A DNA stretch of 64,000 nt from ZC4RG30 sp035556135 (lineage in GTDB: Bacteria > Pseudomonadota > Gammaproteobacteria > Steroidobacterales > Steroidobacteraceae), in NCBI GenBank assembly GCA_035556135.1, contig DATMFO010000006.1:124001-188000 (forward strand). Direction: 5' to 3'. The position numbers and the translations under genes were made by a program. Below are positions 27,959-37,121 of this stretch, in pieces (the first letter of the stretch is position 1; each line of letters begins with the position of its first letter). The notes under the pieces were generated by a model. That model did no database searches. It saw only the letters and a list, made by a program, of their open reading frames with translations, and was not told the DNA's origin.

Positions 27959-28966
27959 ATGAGCAGTTCCCGTATCTCCCAACCGACCCTGGATGACGTC
28001 GCCCGTCGCGCCGGTGTCTCCACCGCCACTGTTTCCCGCTTCCACAACAATCCTGCACTGGTGGCAGAGTCCACCGCGGTGCGCATCCGCGCGGCCATCG
28101 AGGCCACCGGTTATGTGCCCAACCTGCTGGCGGGCGGCCTGGCTTCAAAGCGCAGCCGGCTGGTGGCCGTGATGGTGCCGGAGATCGCGCCCTCGATCTT
28201 CAACGACACCATCGAAGCCATGGCGTCGGAGCTGGCGCGCGACGGCAACATCGTGATGCTGGGCCTGACCGGCTCGGGCAACAACGGGCGCATGCGGCAG
28301 CTGGTGGATGCGGCACTGGGCCGCCGTGCCGACGGCATCATCCTCACCGGCGTGGTTTCCGATGACGAACTGCGCACGCGGCTGCGCGGCCGCGGCACCA
28401 CGGTGATCGAGACCTGGGGCATTCCCGATGACCCCATCGACATTGCGGTGGGCTTCTCGCACACCGCCGTGGGGCGCGACATCGCGCGCTTCCTGCACGG
28501 CCGCGGTTTCACGCGGCCATTGCTCACCGTCGCCGGCGGCGTGCGCGCCCAGCAGCGCCGGGATGGTTTCATCGAGGAGTGGCGCGCCGCCGGGCACCGC
28601 CAGCCGGCCACCATCGACCTGCCCATGCCGGCGCGGTTCGGGCATGCACGGCAGATATGGCGGCATGTCACGCAGCAGCGGCAGCGGCCGGATGTCATCG
28701 TGTGCGGTTCGGACATGCTGGCGCAGGGCGTGATCATCGAAGCCCAGGCTGCCGGGGTGCGCGTGCCCGGCCAGCTGGCCGTGACCGGCTTCGGCAACCT
28801 GGCCGTGGCGGCCGACATGCGTCCCTCCATCACCACCGTCGATGTGGATGGCGCGCGAATCGGCCGCGAGGCGGTGGCGGTATTGCGCAGGCGGGGTGCA
28901 GGCGAGCGTGTGCCGCGCCAGGTGATCGACGTGGGCTTCCGGCTGATCGCGCGCGAAAGCGCCTGA
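27959..28966 (+). CDS. LacI/GalR-family transcriptional regulator
   Basis: This 335-residue regulator has an N-terminal LacI helix-turn-helix (PTLDDVARRAGVSTATVSR, residues about 8-26) and hinge helix (NLLAGGLASKRS). A periplasmic-binding-protein-like effector domain follows, with VCGSDMLAQG and TGFGNLA segments. ATG at 27959 is chosen because it gives the usual short LacI N-terminus and leaves operator 2 outside the gene. The closest feel is to gluconate- or sugar-acid-type LacI repressors, but the effector is unknown. Three operators in the neighbourhood mark the importer, its own gene and the hydrolase operon as targets. Confidence 0.92.
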   Translation: MSSSRISQPTLDDVARRAGVSTATVSRFHNNPALVAESTAVRIRAAIEATGYVPNLLAGGLASKRSRLVAVMVPEIAPSIFNDTIEAMASELARDGNIVMLGLTGSGNNGRMRQLVDAALGRRADGIILTGVVSDDELRTRLRGRGTTVIETWGIPDDPIDIAVGFSHTAVGRDIARFLHGRGFTRPLLTVAGGVRAQQRRDGFIEEWRAAGHRQPATIDLPMPARFGHARQIWRHVTQQRQRPDVIVCGSDMLAQGVIIEAQAAGVRVPGQLAVTGFGNLAVAADMRPSITTVDVDGARIGREAVAVLRRRGAGERVPRQVIDVGFRLIARESA

Positions 28967-28992
28967 GGCGCCACGGGCCCGGGGCGGGGACG

Positions 28993-29008
28993 TTGAAAGC
29001 GCTTGCAA
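28993..29008. promoter_or_regulatory. LacI-type operator 3 (hydrolase operon)
   Basis: TTGAAAGCGCTTGCAA is a near-perfect 16-base palindrome. Its right arm doubles as a -35-like TTGCAA (29003-29008), with CATAAG 18 bases downstream (29027-29032) as a possible -10. A bound repressor would occlude the promoter. Confidence 0.72.
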
Positions 29009-29084
29009 CCTTCCGCCTGTCGCAGGCATAAGACCCTCACTGGATGAAGCGGACGCCTGCCCGGCGCCGTGAGGAGGGGGAGTC

Positions 29085-30050
29085 ATGAAGGGAATGCGTA
29101 TCGCAGGTCTGGCTGCAGGCGTCGCGCTGGCCTGCGCGATGCAGGGCGCTGGTGCGGCTGCGCCATCCATCGCGGTGGGTGAGGTGGGCGGCTCCGGAAC
29201 CTGGAAGGCGGCGGCCGGAACACATCCTGACCTGCCACGCCATACCATCTACCGTCCGCAGCGCTGGCCTGACACCCCCGTGCCCCTCTATGTGTGGGGC
29301 AATGGCGGTTGCAGTGCCAATGGCCTCGCCCATGCCGCGTACCTGCGCGAGATCGCCTCGCGCGGCTACCTGGTCGTGGCACTGGGCGCTCCGGGTGGCG
29401 GGCAGGGGGCACGTCCGCCCGCGGCACCAGCCGCCGGCGCGCCAGCCGCACAGCCGGCCGGTGATCCCACCACGCCTGAGCAGATGATCGAGGCCATCGA
29501 GTGGGCGACGCGCGAGAATGCGCGCGCCGGTGGCGATTTCCGCAATCGCATCGACCTGTCGCACATCGCGGTGGGCGGCCACAGCTGCGGCGGCCTGCAG
29601 GCCCTGGCGGTGTCGCATGATCCGCGCATTGACGCCACCCTGGTGCTCAACAGTGGCATCTACATCCGCCCGGGCGGACGCAGCGGTGTGGCGGTAGACA
29701 AGACGCAGCTCACGCGCCTGCACTCACCGGTGCTTTACCTCACCGGTGGCCCGTCCGACATCGCGCACGAAAATGCGCTGGATGACGTGGCGAAGCAGGA
29801 CCGCGTGCCAGTGTTCTTCGGCGCGCTGCCTGTCGGCCATGGGGGCACCTTCAGTGCGCCGGATGGCGGCGAGTGGGCACGCGTGAGCGTGCGCTGGCTC
29901 GACTGGCACCTGAAGGCCGATGCCGATGCCAGCCGCGATTTCGCTGGCGCCTCGTGCCGGCTGTGCACCGATGACCGCTGGGATGTGAAGCAGAAGCAGC
30001 TGCCCGAACCGGCCGGAGCGCGTCCGGCACCTGGCGCCCCGGCACGGTGA
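29085..30050 (+). CDS. Secreted alpha/beta hydrolase
   Basis: This 321-residue exported hydrolase has a signal peptide of about 26 residues ending in an Ala-rich cleavage site. The oxyanion region is NGGCSANG. The nucleophile elbow is GGHSCGG, with probable Asp in GGPSDIAHEN and catalytic His in PVGHGGTF. A Pro/Ala-rich insert at about residues 110-126 and a Pro-rich tail are low-complexity. The start has a GGAGGGGGAG Shine-Dalgarno. It resembles dienelactone-hydrolase/chlorophyllase-type esterases found near TonB receptors. It probably cleaves an ester of the imported substrate in the periplasm. It belongs to the LacI regulon. Confidence 0.82.
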   Translation: MKGMRIAGLAAGVALACAMQGAGAAAPSIAVGEVGGSGTWKAAAGTHPDLPRHTIYRPQRWPDTPVPLYVWGNGGCSANGLAHAAYLREIASRGYLVVALGAPGGGQGARPPAAPAAGAPAAQPAGDPTTPEQMIEAIEWATRENARAGGDFRNRIDLSHIAVGGHSCGGLQALAVSHDPRIDATLVLNSGIYIRPGGRSGVAVDKTQLTRLHSPVLYLTGGPSDIAHENALDDVAKQDRVPVFFGALPVGHGGTFSAPDGGEWARVSVRWLDWHLKADADASRDFAGASCRLCTDDRWDVKQKQLPEPAGARPAPGAPAR

Positions 30051-30059
30051 CATGCGCGG

Positions 30060-31178
30060 ATGAGCGATGACGTCACGCTGCTGTTCACGGGCGACCTGGT
30101 GCTCGATGTCGAACAGCCGGACCACTGGCTGTCCGGCATCGCGCCCGCGCTGCAGGAAGCGGACCTTGCCATCGGCCACCTGGAAGTGCCACACACGCGG
30201 CGCGGCCATGAGCTGCACGGGGATGTGCCGGCGCCCGGCGCACCCCCGGAGAACCTGGACGCGTTGAAGCGGGCCGGCTTCCACGCCGTGACGCTGGCCG
30301 GCAACCACATCGCCGACTGCGGCGCGGATGGCATCAACGATACCGTCGAGCGCCTGCGCACCCTGGGCCTCGGTTACTGCGGCGCCGGCGGATCGCTGGC
30401 GCAGGCCCGCCAGCCAGCCTTGCTGTCGTTCCGCGGCCGCCGCATCGCGCTGCTGAGCTACAACTGCGTGGGCCCCGAAGCCGCCTGGGCCAGCACCACG
30501 CAGGCCGGCTGCAGCTACCTGCCGCTGCGCACTGCCGACGGTTCGCCGGTCGCGCCCGCCGCCGACCTGCGCGATGTGGCGCCGGAGGCCCACGAGATCC
30601 TCTCCGCCGATATCGCCGCTGCACGTACAAGAGCAGAGCTGGTGGTGGTGACTCTCCACAAGGGCATAGTGCATACGCCCGCGCGGCTTGCGCCCTATGA
30701 ACGGCCGCTGGCTGCCGCTGCGGTCGCGGCCGGCGCGGACCTGGTGGTCAGCCACCACGCGCACATCCTGCGTGGCATCGAATTCCATGCCGGCCGGCCG
30801 GTATTCCACGGGCTGGGTAACGGCTGCGTGGTGACGCGCGCGCTCAGTCCCTCACAGGACCATCCGGCGCGTGCGGCCTGGGCGCGCCGGCGGCGCGAGC
30901 TGTTCGGCTTCGAGCCTGATCCGCGCTACGAGCTGGCGCCATTCCATCCCGAGGCCGTGCATGCCGCGCTGGCGGTGGTGCGGTGGAGAGGCGATGGCGG
31001 CCTGGAGTGCGGCATACGTCCCGTGTTCGTGGAACCTCCCGGGCGCCCGGAGTGCGTCAGCGATGCGCGCGCGGAAGCGGTGATCGACTACCTCAAGCGC
31101 ATCGGAAGCGATGCTGGACTGCCGCCGCTGCAGTGGGAACGCAAGGCGCCGGATTTCTGGACGTTCGCGGCGGCGTGA
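30060..31178 (+). CDS. CapA/PgsA-family metallophosphatase-like protein
   Basis: This 372-residue protein has the PGA_cap fold, a calcineurin-like metallophosphatase relative first seen in poly-gamma-glutamate capsule genes. Metal-site motifs appear in order: FTGDLVLD (about residue 10), AIGHLEVP, LAGNHIADCG, and later VSHHAHILRG. No signal peptide or membrane segment is visible, unlike true CapA, so a cytoplasmic hydrolase is likelier. It starts nine bases after the hydrolase stop, so it is probably in the same operon and under the same LacI operator. Substrate unknown. Confidence 0.82.
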   Translation: MSDDVTLLFTGDLVLDVEQPDHWLSGIAPALQEADLAIGHLEVPHTRRGHELHGDVPAPGAPPENLDALKRAGFHAVTLAGNHIADCGADGINDTVERLRTLGLGYCGAGGSLAQARQPALLSFRGRRIALLSYNCVGPEAAWASTTQAGCSYLPLRTADGSPVAPAADLRDVAPEAHEILSADIAAARTRAELVVVTLHKGIVHTPARLAPYERPLAAAAVAAGADLVVSHHAHILRGIEFHAGRPVFHGLGNGCVVTRALSPSQDHPARAAWARRRRELFGFEPDPRYELAPFHPEAVHAALAVVRWRGDGGLECGIRPVFVEPPGRPECVSDARAEAVIDYLKRIGSDAGLPPLQWERKAPDFWTFAAA

Positions 31179-31251
31179 CGCATTGACTGCGCCGGTGCCC
31201 CGGCAGTAGCCTGCCGCCGCCGCAACGCCGGCGGCTTCTGCTGACCATCTG

Positions 31252-33504
31252 ATGAAACACCAGGAACTGAATTTCGAGGGCGTGGAGCGCCAGCCGCTGC
31301 GCACCTTCACGGAAAAGGCGTACCTAGACTATTCGATGTACGTCATCCTCGACCGCGCGCTGCCGGTGCTGGGTGACGGGCTCAAGCCGGTACAGCGGCG
31401 CATCATCTACGCGATGAGCGAGCTGGCGCTGTCGTCCGGCAACAAGCACAAGAAGTCGGCCCGCACCGTGGGCGACGTGATCGGCAAGTACCACCCGCAC
31501 GGCGACTCGGCCTGCTATGAGGCCATGGTGCACATGGCGCAGCCCTTCACCTACCGCTATCCCATCGTGGACGGGCAGGGCAACTGGGGCTCGACCGACG
31601 ATCCCAAGTCCTTCGCGGCCATGCGTTACACCGAGTCGCGCCTCACGCGTTATGCCGAGGTGCTGCTCAGGGAGATCAACGCCGGCACGGTGGATTTCGG
31701 CCCGAACTACGACGGCACCAGCGAGGAGCCGCTGATCCTGCCGGCGCGGCTGCCCAACCTGCTGCTCAATGGCGCCTCCGGCATCGCGGTGGGCATGGCC
31801 ACCGACGTGCCGCCGCACAACCTGCGCGAGGTGGCGAGCGCCTGCATCCACCTGCTCGATGAGCCGGAGGCCACCACGAAGGCGCTGATGAAGCACGTGA
31901 AGGGCCCCGACCTGCCCACCGGTGCCGAGATCGTCTCGCCGCGCGCCGAGCTGCTGGAGTTCTACGAGAAGGGCACCGGCAGCTACCGCGCCCGCGCCAC
32001 CTGGGAGAAGGACGAGGAGACGGGCAACGTGGTCATCACCACGCTGCCGCACCAGGTCTCCGGCAGCAAGCTGCAGGAGCAGATCGCGCAGCAGGTGCGC
32101 GACAAGAAGCTGCCGATGGTGGAGGACATCCGCGACGAGTCGGACCACGAGAACCCGGTGCGCATCGTGATCGTGCCGCGCTCCAGCCGCGTGGACCTCG
32201 AGCAGCTGATGACGCACCTGTTCGCCACCACCGACCTGGAGCGCAGCTACCGCGTCAACCTCAACGTCATCGACCTGGATGGCCGTCCGAAGGTGATGGG
32301 CCTGAAGGCGCTGCTGTCGCGCTGGCTGGAGTTCCGCATCGGCACGGTGAAGCGGCGCCTCACGTACCGGCTTGAGAAGGTCAACCGCAGGTTGCACCTG
32401 CTGGAAGGCCTGCTGATCGTCTATCTCAACCTCGATGAGGTGATCCGCATCATCCGCCGCGAGGACGAGCCGAAGCCCAAGCTGATGGCGCGCTTCAAGC
32501 TCAGCGAGGAGCAGGCGGAGATGATCCTCGAGACCAAGCTGCGCCACCTGGCAAAGCTCGAGGAAATGAAGATCCGCGAGGAGCAGAAGGAGCTCTCCGA
32601 CGAGCGCGACGAGCTGGAGGCGTTGCTGAAGAGCAAGGCGAAGCTGCACAAGCTGGTGCGCGACGAGCTCACGGCGGATGCGGAGGAATTCGGCGATGCC
32701 CGCCGTTCAAAGCTGGTGGAGCGCGAGGCCGCGCAGGCCATGGAAGAGACAGACCTGGTGGCCAACGAGCCGGTGACGGTGGTGCTTTCCACCGGCGGTT
32801 TCGTGCGCGCGGCGAAGGGCCACGAGATCGATCCGCGCACCCTGTCCTACAAGACCGGCGATGGTTTCCTCGCCGCGGCGCGCGGGCGCAGCACGCAGCT
32901 GGCGGTGTTCCTCGACAGCACCGGCCGTGCTTACAGCCTGCCGGCGCATTCGCTGCCCTCGGCGCGCGGGCAGGGCGAACCCCTGTCCGGCCGGCTCGAT
33001 CCGCCCGATGGCGCAAAGTTCGCGGGCGTTGCCATCGGCGATCCGCAGGACAAGTGGCTGCTGGCCAGCGATGCAGGCTTTGGCTTCGTCGCGAAGCTGG
33101 AGGACCTGCACTCGCGCGTGCGCGCCGGCAAGTCGATCCTCAACCTTTCCGATGAGGCGAAGGTGCTGTGTCCAGTGCCGCTCGCCGGCCCCGATGCGGT
33201 GATCGCCGCTGTCTTCGGCGACGGACGGCTGCTGGTGTTCCCCGCGAAGGAGCTGCCGGAGATGTCGCGCGGCAAGGGCAACCGCATCTTCGGCGCGCCC
33301 ACCGGCAAGGGCGCCGAGCCGGAAAAGCTGGTGGCGATGGCGACGCTGAATGCAGGCCAGAAGCTCATCGTCTGGTGCGGTGAGCGCAGCATGACGCTGT
33401 CGTGGAAGGACCTGGACAATCATCGCGGCGAGCGCGCGCAGCGCGGCGCAGTGCTGTCGCGCAACTACCGCAAGGTGGACCGGCTGGAAGTCGCTGCCGA
33501 CTGA
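31252..33504 (+). CDS. parC: DNA topoisomerase IV subunit A
   Basis: This is the cleavage/religation subunit of topoisomerase IV. The 750-residue protein has the N-terminal DRALPVLGDGLKPVQRR, the quinolone-region KYHPHGDSACYEAM with the usual Ser and Glu, and the active-site Tyr in AMRYTESRL. The C-terminal beta-propeller blades begin near residue 500 (TGDGFLAAARGRSTQ). It is convergent with the EAL protein, 45 bases from stop to stop. Its partner parE is on the other side of the accessory island. Confidence 0.97.
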   Translation: MKHQELNFEGVERQPLRTFTEKAYLDYSMYVILDRALPVLGDGLKPVQRRIIYAMSELALSSGNKHKKSARTVGDVIGKYHPHGDSACYEAMVHMAQPFTYRYPIVDGQGNWGSTDDPKSFAAMRYTESRLTRYAEVLLREINAGTVDFGPNYDGTSEEPLILPARLPNLLLNGASGIAVGMATDVPPHNLREVASACIHLLDEPEATTKALMKHVKGPDLPTGAEIVSPRAELLEFYEKGTGSYRARATWEKDEETGNVVITTLPHQVSGSKLQEQIAQQVRDKKLPMVEDIRDESDHENPVRIVIVPRSSRVDLEQLMTHLFATTDLERSYRVNLNVIDLDGRPKVMGLKALLSRWLEFRIGTVKRRLTYRLEKVNRRLHLLEGLLIVYLNLDEVIRIIRREDEPKPKLMARFKLSEEQAEMILETKLRHLAKLEEMKIREEQKELSDERDELEALLKSKAKLHKLVRDELTADAEEFGDARRSKLVEREAAQAMEETDLVANEPVTVVLSTGGFVRAAKGHEIDPRTLSYKTGDGFLAAARGRSTQLAVFLDSTGRAYSLPAHSLPSARGQGEPLSGRLDPPDGAKFAGVAIGDPQDKWLLASDAGFGFVAKLEDLHSRVRAGKSILNLSDEAKVLCPVPLAGPDAVIAAVFGDGRLLVFPAKELPEMSRGKGNRIFGAPTGKGAEPEKLVAMATLNAGQKLIVWCGERSMTLSWKDLDNHRGERAQRGAVLSRNYRKVDRLEVAAD

Positions 33505-33549
33505 GTCAGCGACGTGGATGCGGCCGGCCGTGGCGCAATGCGCGTGCGG

Positions 33550-35247
33550 TCAGACCCGCTCCGCCATCACGATCTCCTCCGGCGCCTGGATCAGGAATCC
33601 CTCCAGGTGCTCCACGCCCAGCTGCCAGAGCACCGCCATGGTGTTGGCATCCTCGACGTTGGCGGCAATGGTCTCGATGCCGCGCTCGCGTGCGGCTTCC
33701 ACCAGGGCCTCCACCTTCGACTGCACCAGCGTGTCGCTCTTCACGCCCTGGATCAGCCCGCCGTCGATCTTGATGAAGTCCATGGGCATCGCGCCCAGCA
33801 GCGAAAGCGGGTCTGGCCCGGTGCCGAAGCGCTCCAGCGCGAAGCGGGCGCCCATGGCCTTGATCACCTGCGCCTGCTTGCGCACGCGCGCGCGGTTGTC
33901 CGTGGCGACGGCTTCGGTGACCGTCAGGCACAGCTGCTTCGGATCCAGCTTCACCGCTGCCAGCTGTGCGCCCAGCCAGCGGGGCAGCTCATCGTCGATG
34001 GCACTCTGGCGCGACAGGCGCACGAACAGGCAGCCGGCCTTTGATTCGGCAGCAAAACGCGCGGCAGCGCTGATCACCCAGCGGTCGATGGGCGCCATCA
34101 GCTCGTTGCGCTCGGCGGCGGGCAGGAATTCATTGGGCAGGATTTCCCGGCGGCTGCGATCCAGCATGCGGATCAGCAGGTCGAACATGGGTTCGCCGCC
34201 GGCCAGGTTCGTGATGGGCTGCTGCACCAGGCGGAAACGGCTCTCGAGCAAGGCGGCCTGGATGTGCTTCACCCATACCGCGTCGTACTCGCGTGCCCGG
34301 TCATCCAGCTGCGCGGAGGTAATGCTCGATTCAAGCGGTGCCACGACGGGGGGTGTCGGCACGGGGGTTGCTGCGGGTCCGGGGCTGGTGGCGGCAGACG
34401 CGGCATCAGGCGCAGGCACAGGTGCAGGCGCCGGTGCAGCTGTGGCCGGGGTTGGCGATGCGACCGTCGGTGCCGCTGCTGCGCCTGCGGTCTTGCGGAT
34501 CGGCACCATGACGCGTACGCAGGGTTCGCCATCGCGTTCGCCCAGCGTCAGCAGCAGTTCTACCGGCACGGTGCCGCCGCTGCCGGTACGCGCCGTCGCC
34601 TGCAGCGCATGGTCTTTCCACTGGCCCTTCATGCAGGCCGTGAGTGCACCCTTGAGTGCGACGTGGCTGGACTTGTCGAACACGTCCATCACGGGCTGGC
34701 CGACCACGGTATCGGCGCTGCCTGCGCCGGTGAGTTCCAGCCAGGCGGCATTGGCCTCCACGAGGATGCCTTCCTGCACGTCGATGATGGCGTCGTTGGA
34801 ACGCGTGAGCACGGAGTCCAGCTGCTTGCGCGACTCCTTCACGGCATCCTGCATTTCATTGAAGGCGCATTGCAGGCGCCAGGCTTGCAGCTCGCGGGCA
34901 ATCACCTGGTAGGCGCGCGTCGGATGGCCGAGGTTGATGGTGTCGCGGGCGCCGGCGGCAAGGTCTGCCTCGAGCAGTTCCTCGGTGATGGCAGGACGGA
35001 TGGCCAGCAGCGGCACACCGCTTGCGGCTGATGCTTCGGCCACGGCTGCCACGCTGATGGGGTCCGCGGGCACGCACAGCACCATCTGTGCGCCGGAGTG
35101 CGCCAGCGCGTCGGGCAGGTCGTTGAGTGCGGCAATCCAGCTGCAGTGCGCCGCGATGCCCTGCCTGCGCAGCAGCACATTGACCGCCTCCACCGGATCG
35201 CGGGCACTGCTGACGACGATGAGGGGAACGGCTTCGGACTCGGACAA
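33550..35247 (-). CDS. Receiver-like/PAS/degenerate EAL domain protein (FimX-like c-di-GMP receptor candidate)
   Basis: This is a cytoplasmic protein of 565 residues. An N-terminal receiver-like fold spans about residues 1-120, a PAS domain about 145-250, a Pro/Ala linker about 255-310, and an EAL-type domain about 320-565. Catalytic residues are lost: the EAL motif reads FDLLIR (Asp356 for Glu), and DDFG reads ERFG (Glu472-Arg473). LTVTEAV and FIKIDGG remain. It should therefore bind rather than cleave c-di-GMP, like FimX of type IV pilus control; no GGDEF domain is present. The start is TTG at 35247, with GAGGT upstream and an in-frame stop just before it. Confidence 0.82.
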   Translation of the reverse strand: MSESEAVPLIVVSSARDPVEAVNVLLRRQGIAAHCSWIAALNDLPDALAHSGAQMVLCVPADPISVAAVAEASAASGVPLLAIRPAITEELLEADLAAGARDTINLGHPTRAYQVIARELQAWRLQCAFNEMQDAVKESRKQLDSVLTRSNDAIIDVQEGILVEANAAWLELTGAGSADTVVGQPVMDVFDKSSHVALKGALTACMKGQWKDHALQATARTGSGGTVPVELLLTLGERDGEPCVRVMVPIRKTAGAAAAPTVASPTPATAAPAPAPVPAPDAASAATSPGPAATPVPTPPVVAPLESSITSAQLDDRAREYDAVWVKHIQAALLESRFRLVQQPITNLAGGEPMFDLLIRMLDRSRREILPNEFLPAAERNELMAPIDRWVISAAARFAAESKAGCLFVRLSRQSAIDDELPRWLGAQLAAVKLDPKQLCLTVTEAVATDNRARVRKQAQVIKAMGARFALERFGTGPDPLSLLGAMPMDFIKIDGGLIQGVKSDTLVQSKVEALVEAARERGIETIAANVEDANTMAVLWQLGVEHLEGFLIQAPEEIVMAERV

Positions 35248-35300
35248 GGGCGACTACCTCGGGGCTGGCCCGATAATAGTGCCGTGGGGCGTCCCCGGGG

Positions 35301-36443
35301 TTATGTGAACCCCGGCACAGTCAGCAATTCCCGCTGGCCCTGATCGCGCTGCGCCGCGGCAAGCGTGGCCAGCGGCGTCTTGCCGGGCTCACCGGGGAGT
35401 TCGCGCACCAGGCGCGGTACCAGGTAGCCCGGCAGGCGCGCGATGAGCTCGCTGTGCAGGCGCAGGGCCGTGGCATCGTCCACCGCGAAGTGCGCGGCGC
35501 CCTGCACGCGATCCAGCTGGTGCAGGTAATAGGGCAGCACGCCGGCGGCGAACAGGCGCTCGGACAAGTCCGCGAGCACGCCACTGTCATCGTTCACACC
35601 CGCCAGCAGCACCGACTGGTTCAGTACCGCGGCGGCATGCGAGGCCAGCGCGCGCAGCGCAGTTGCCACCGTCGTGTCGATCTCGGCGGCATGGTTGGCA
35701 TGCACCACGATGACCAGCCGTTCGCGCCATGGGGCAAGCTGCGCCAGCAGTCCTGCATCCACGCGTTCCGGCAGCACCACCGGCGTGCGCGTGTGCAGCC
35801 TGAGGCGCTTCAGATGGGGCAGGGCCGCCAGCCTGGCGAGCAGCGAGCCCAGCCGTGCGTTGCCCAGCGACAGCGGATCGCCCCCGGAGAGGATCACTTC
35901 CCCTGTCGCGGGATCGGCCGCCAGCCGTTCCAGCGCGGGGTTCCAGCGTGGCTGGCCTTCCTCCTGGTCGGCGCCGTAGTCATAGTGGCGACGGAAGCAG
36001 TAGCGGCAATGCACCGCGCAGGCGCCAGTGGTGACCAGCAGGGCACGGCCGGCATATTTCTGCAGCAGCCCGGGTGCATCGCGTACGCGGGACTCCTCGA
36101 GCGGGTCGGTGGAATAGCCATCGACGGCCGCAAGCTCCTCCGGCAGCGCGAGCACCTGGCGCAGCAGTGGATCGCGGGGATCGCCGCGCCGCATGCGGCT
36201 GATGAGGCCGCGCGGCACGCGCAGCGGGAAGGAACGCGCTGCGGCGGCAAGGCCTTCAGCCGTTACCCCGGGGCCGAGGTCGGCGGGGGCCAGGTCGAGC
36301 AGGGCCAGCAGTTCCAGTGGATCGCGCACCGCGGAGGCCAGCTGCTGCTGCCAGGTCGGCACGGCGGAGGCCTCTTGCGGGACCGGCAGCCCGGTTTGGC
36401 GGGTTTCCGCGTCTGCCGCTATCATTCGCCGCCCGCTATTCAT
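35301..36443 (-). CDS. epmB: EF-P beta-lysylation protein EpmB (lysine 2,3-aminomutase-like)
   Basis: This radical-SAM, PLP-dependent enzyme converts alpha-lysine to beta-lysine for EF-P modification. The 380-residue protein has the radical-SAM cluster CAVHCRYCFRRHY, the ILSGGDPL segment, and the PLP-lysine region near PGKTPL at the C-terminus. Two starts are possible: ATG 36443, nine bases after a TTAAAT box, or ATG 36425, preceded by a G-rich stretch. It is divergent from efp, its substrate-protein gene, with about 27 bases between starts. Confidence 0.94.
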   Translation of the reverse strand: MNSGRRMIAADAETRQTGLPVPQEASAVPTWQQQLASAVRDPLELLALLDLAPADLGPGVTAEGLAAAARSFPLRVPRGLISRMRRGDPRDPLLRQVLALPEELAAVDGYSTDPLEESRVRDAPGLLQKYAGRALLVTTGACAVHCRYCFRRHYDYGADQEEGQPRWNPALERLAADPATGEVILSGGDPLSLGNARLGSLLARLAALPHLKRLRLHTRTPVVLPERVDAGLLAQLAPWRERLVIVVHANHAAEIDTTVATALRALASHAAAVLNQSVLLAGVNDDSGVLADLSERLFAAGVLPYYLHQLDRVQGAAHFAVDDATALRLHSELIARLPGYLVPRLVRELPGEPGKTPLATLAAAQRDQGQRELLTVPGFT

Positions 36444-36470
36444 GCGGTGCGCATTTAACCAGAGAGACTC

Positions 36471-37037
36471 ATGGCCAGCTATAGCACCAATGAATTCAAG
36501 TCCGGGCTGAAGATCCTGATCGACGGCGAACCCTATTCGATTGTCGAGAACGAGATGGTCAAGCCGGGCAAGGGCCAGGCTTTCAATCGCGTTCGGGTGC
36601 GCAACCTGAAGTCCGGCCGCACCATCGAGAAGACCTGGAAGAGCGGGGATTCGGTCGAGGCGGCAGACGTCGTCGACACCGACATGCAGTACCTCTACTC
36701 CGATGGCGACTTCTGGCACTTCATGGTGCCCGACAGCTTCGAGCAGTACACCGCCGGTGCCGCGGCCGTGGGCGACAACGCCAAGTGGCTGAAGGATGGC
36801 ATCACCTGCATCGTCACGCTGTGGAACGGCCAGCCGCTGGTGGTCATGCCGCCGGCACACATCGACCTGAAGGTGGTGGAGACCGATCCGGGCGTGCGCG
36901 GCGACACCGCCACCGGCGGCCAGAAGCCCGCCAAGCTGGAGACCGGCGCGGTGGTGCGCGTGCCGCTGTTCATCAACGAGGGCGAGGTGCTGAAGATCGA
37001 CACCCGCACCGGCGAGTACATCTCGCGCGCCAAGTAG
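36471..37037 (+). CDS. efp: Translation elongation factor P
   Basis: EF-P rescues ribosomes stalled at polyproline. The 188-residue protein has the KOW-like domain I and two OB domains. The domain I loop VKPGKGQAF places Lys34 at the tip, the residue modified by EpmA and EpmB in E. coli. An AGAGAG Shine-Dalgarno precedes the start. Divergent epmB and nearby epmA complete the beta-lysylation set; epmC is not in the window. Confidence 0.97.
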   Translation: MASYSTNEFKSGLKILIDGEPYSIVENEMVKPGKGQAFNRVRVRNLKSGRTIEKTWKSGDSVEAADVVDTDMQYLYSDGDFWHFMVPDSFEQYTAGAAAVGDNAKWLKDGITCIVTLWNGQPLVVMPPAHIDLKVVETDPGVRGDTATGGQKPAKLETGAVVRVPLFINEGEVLKIDTRTGEYISRAK

Positions 37038-37121
37038 CTGCGCCACGCTGCCGCTGGCGCGGCAGCAGTTGGCGTGCGGCCGCGACTGCCGGAGAATCGG
37101 CTGATCCAGGGGAGGTGTGCC

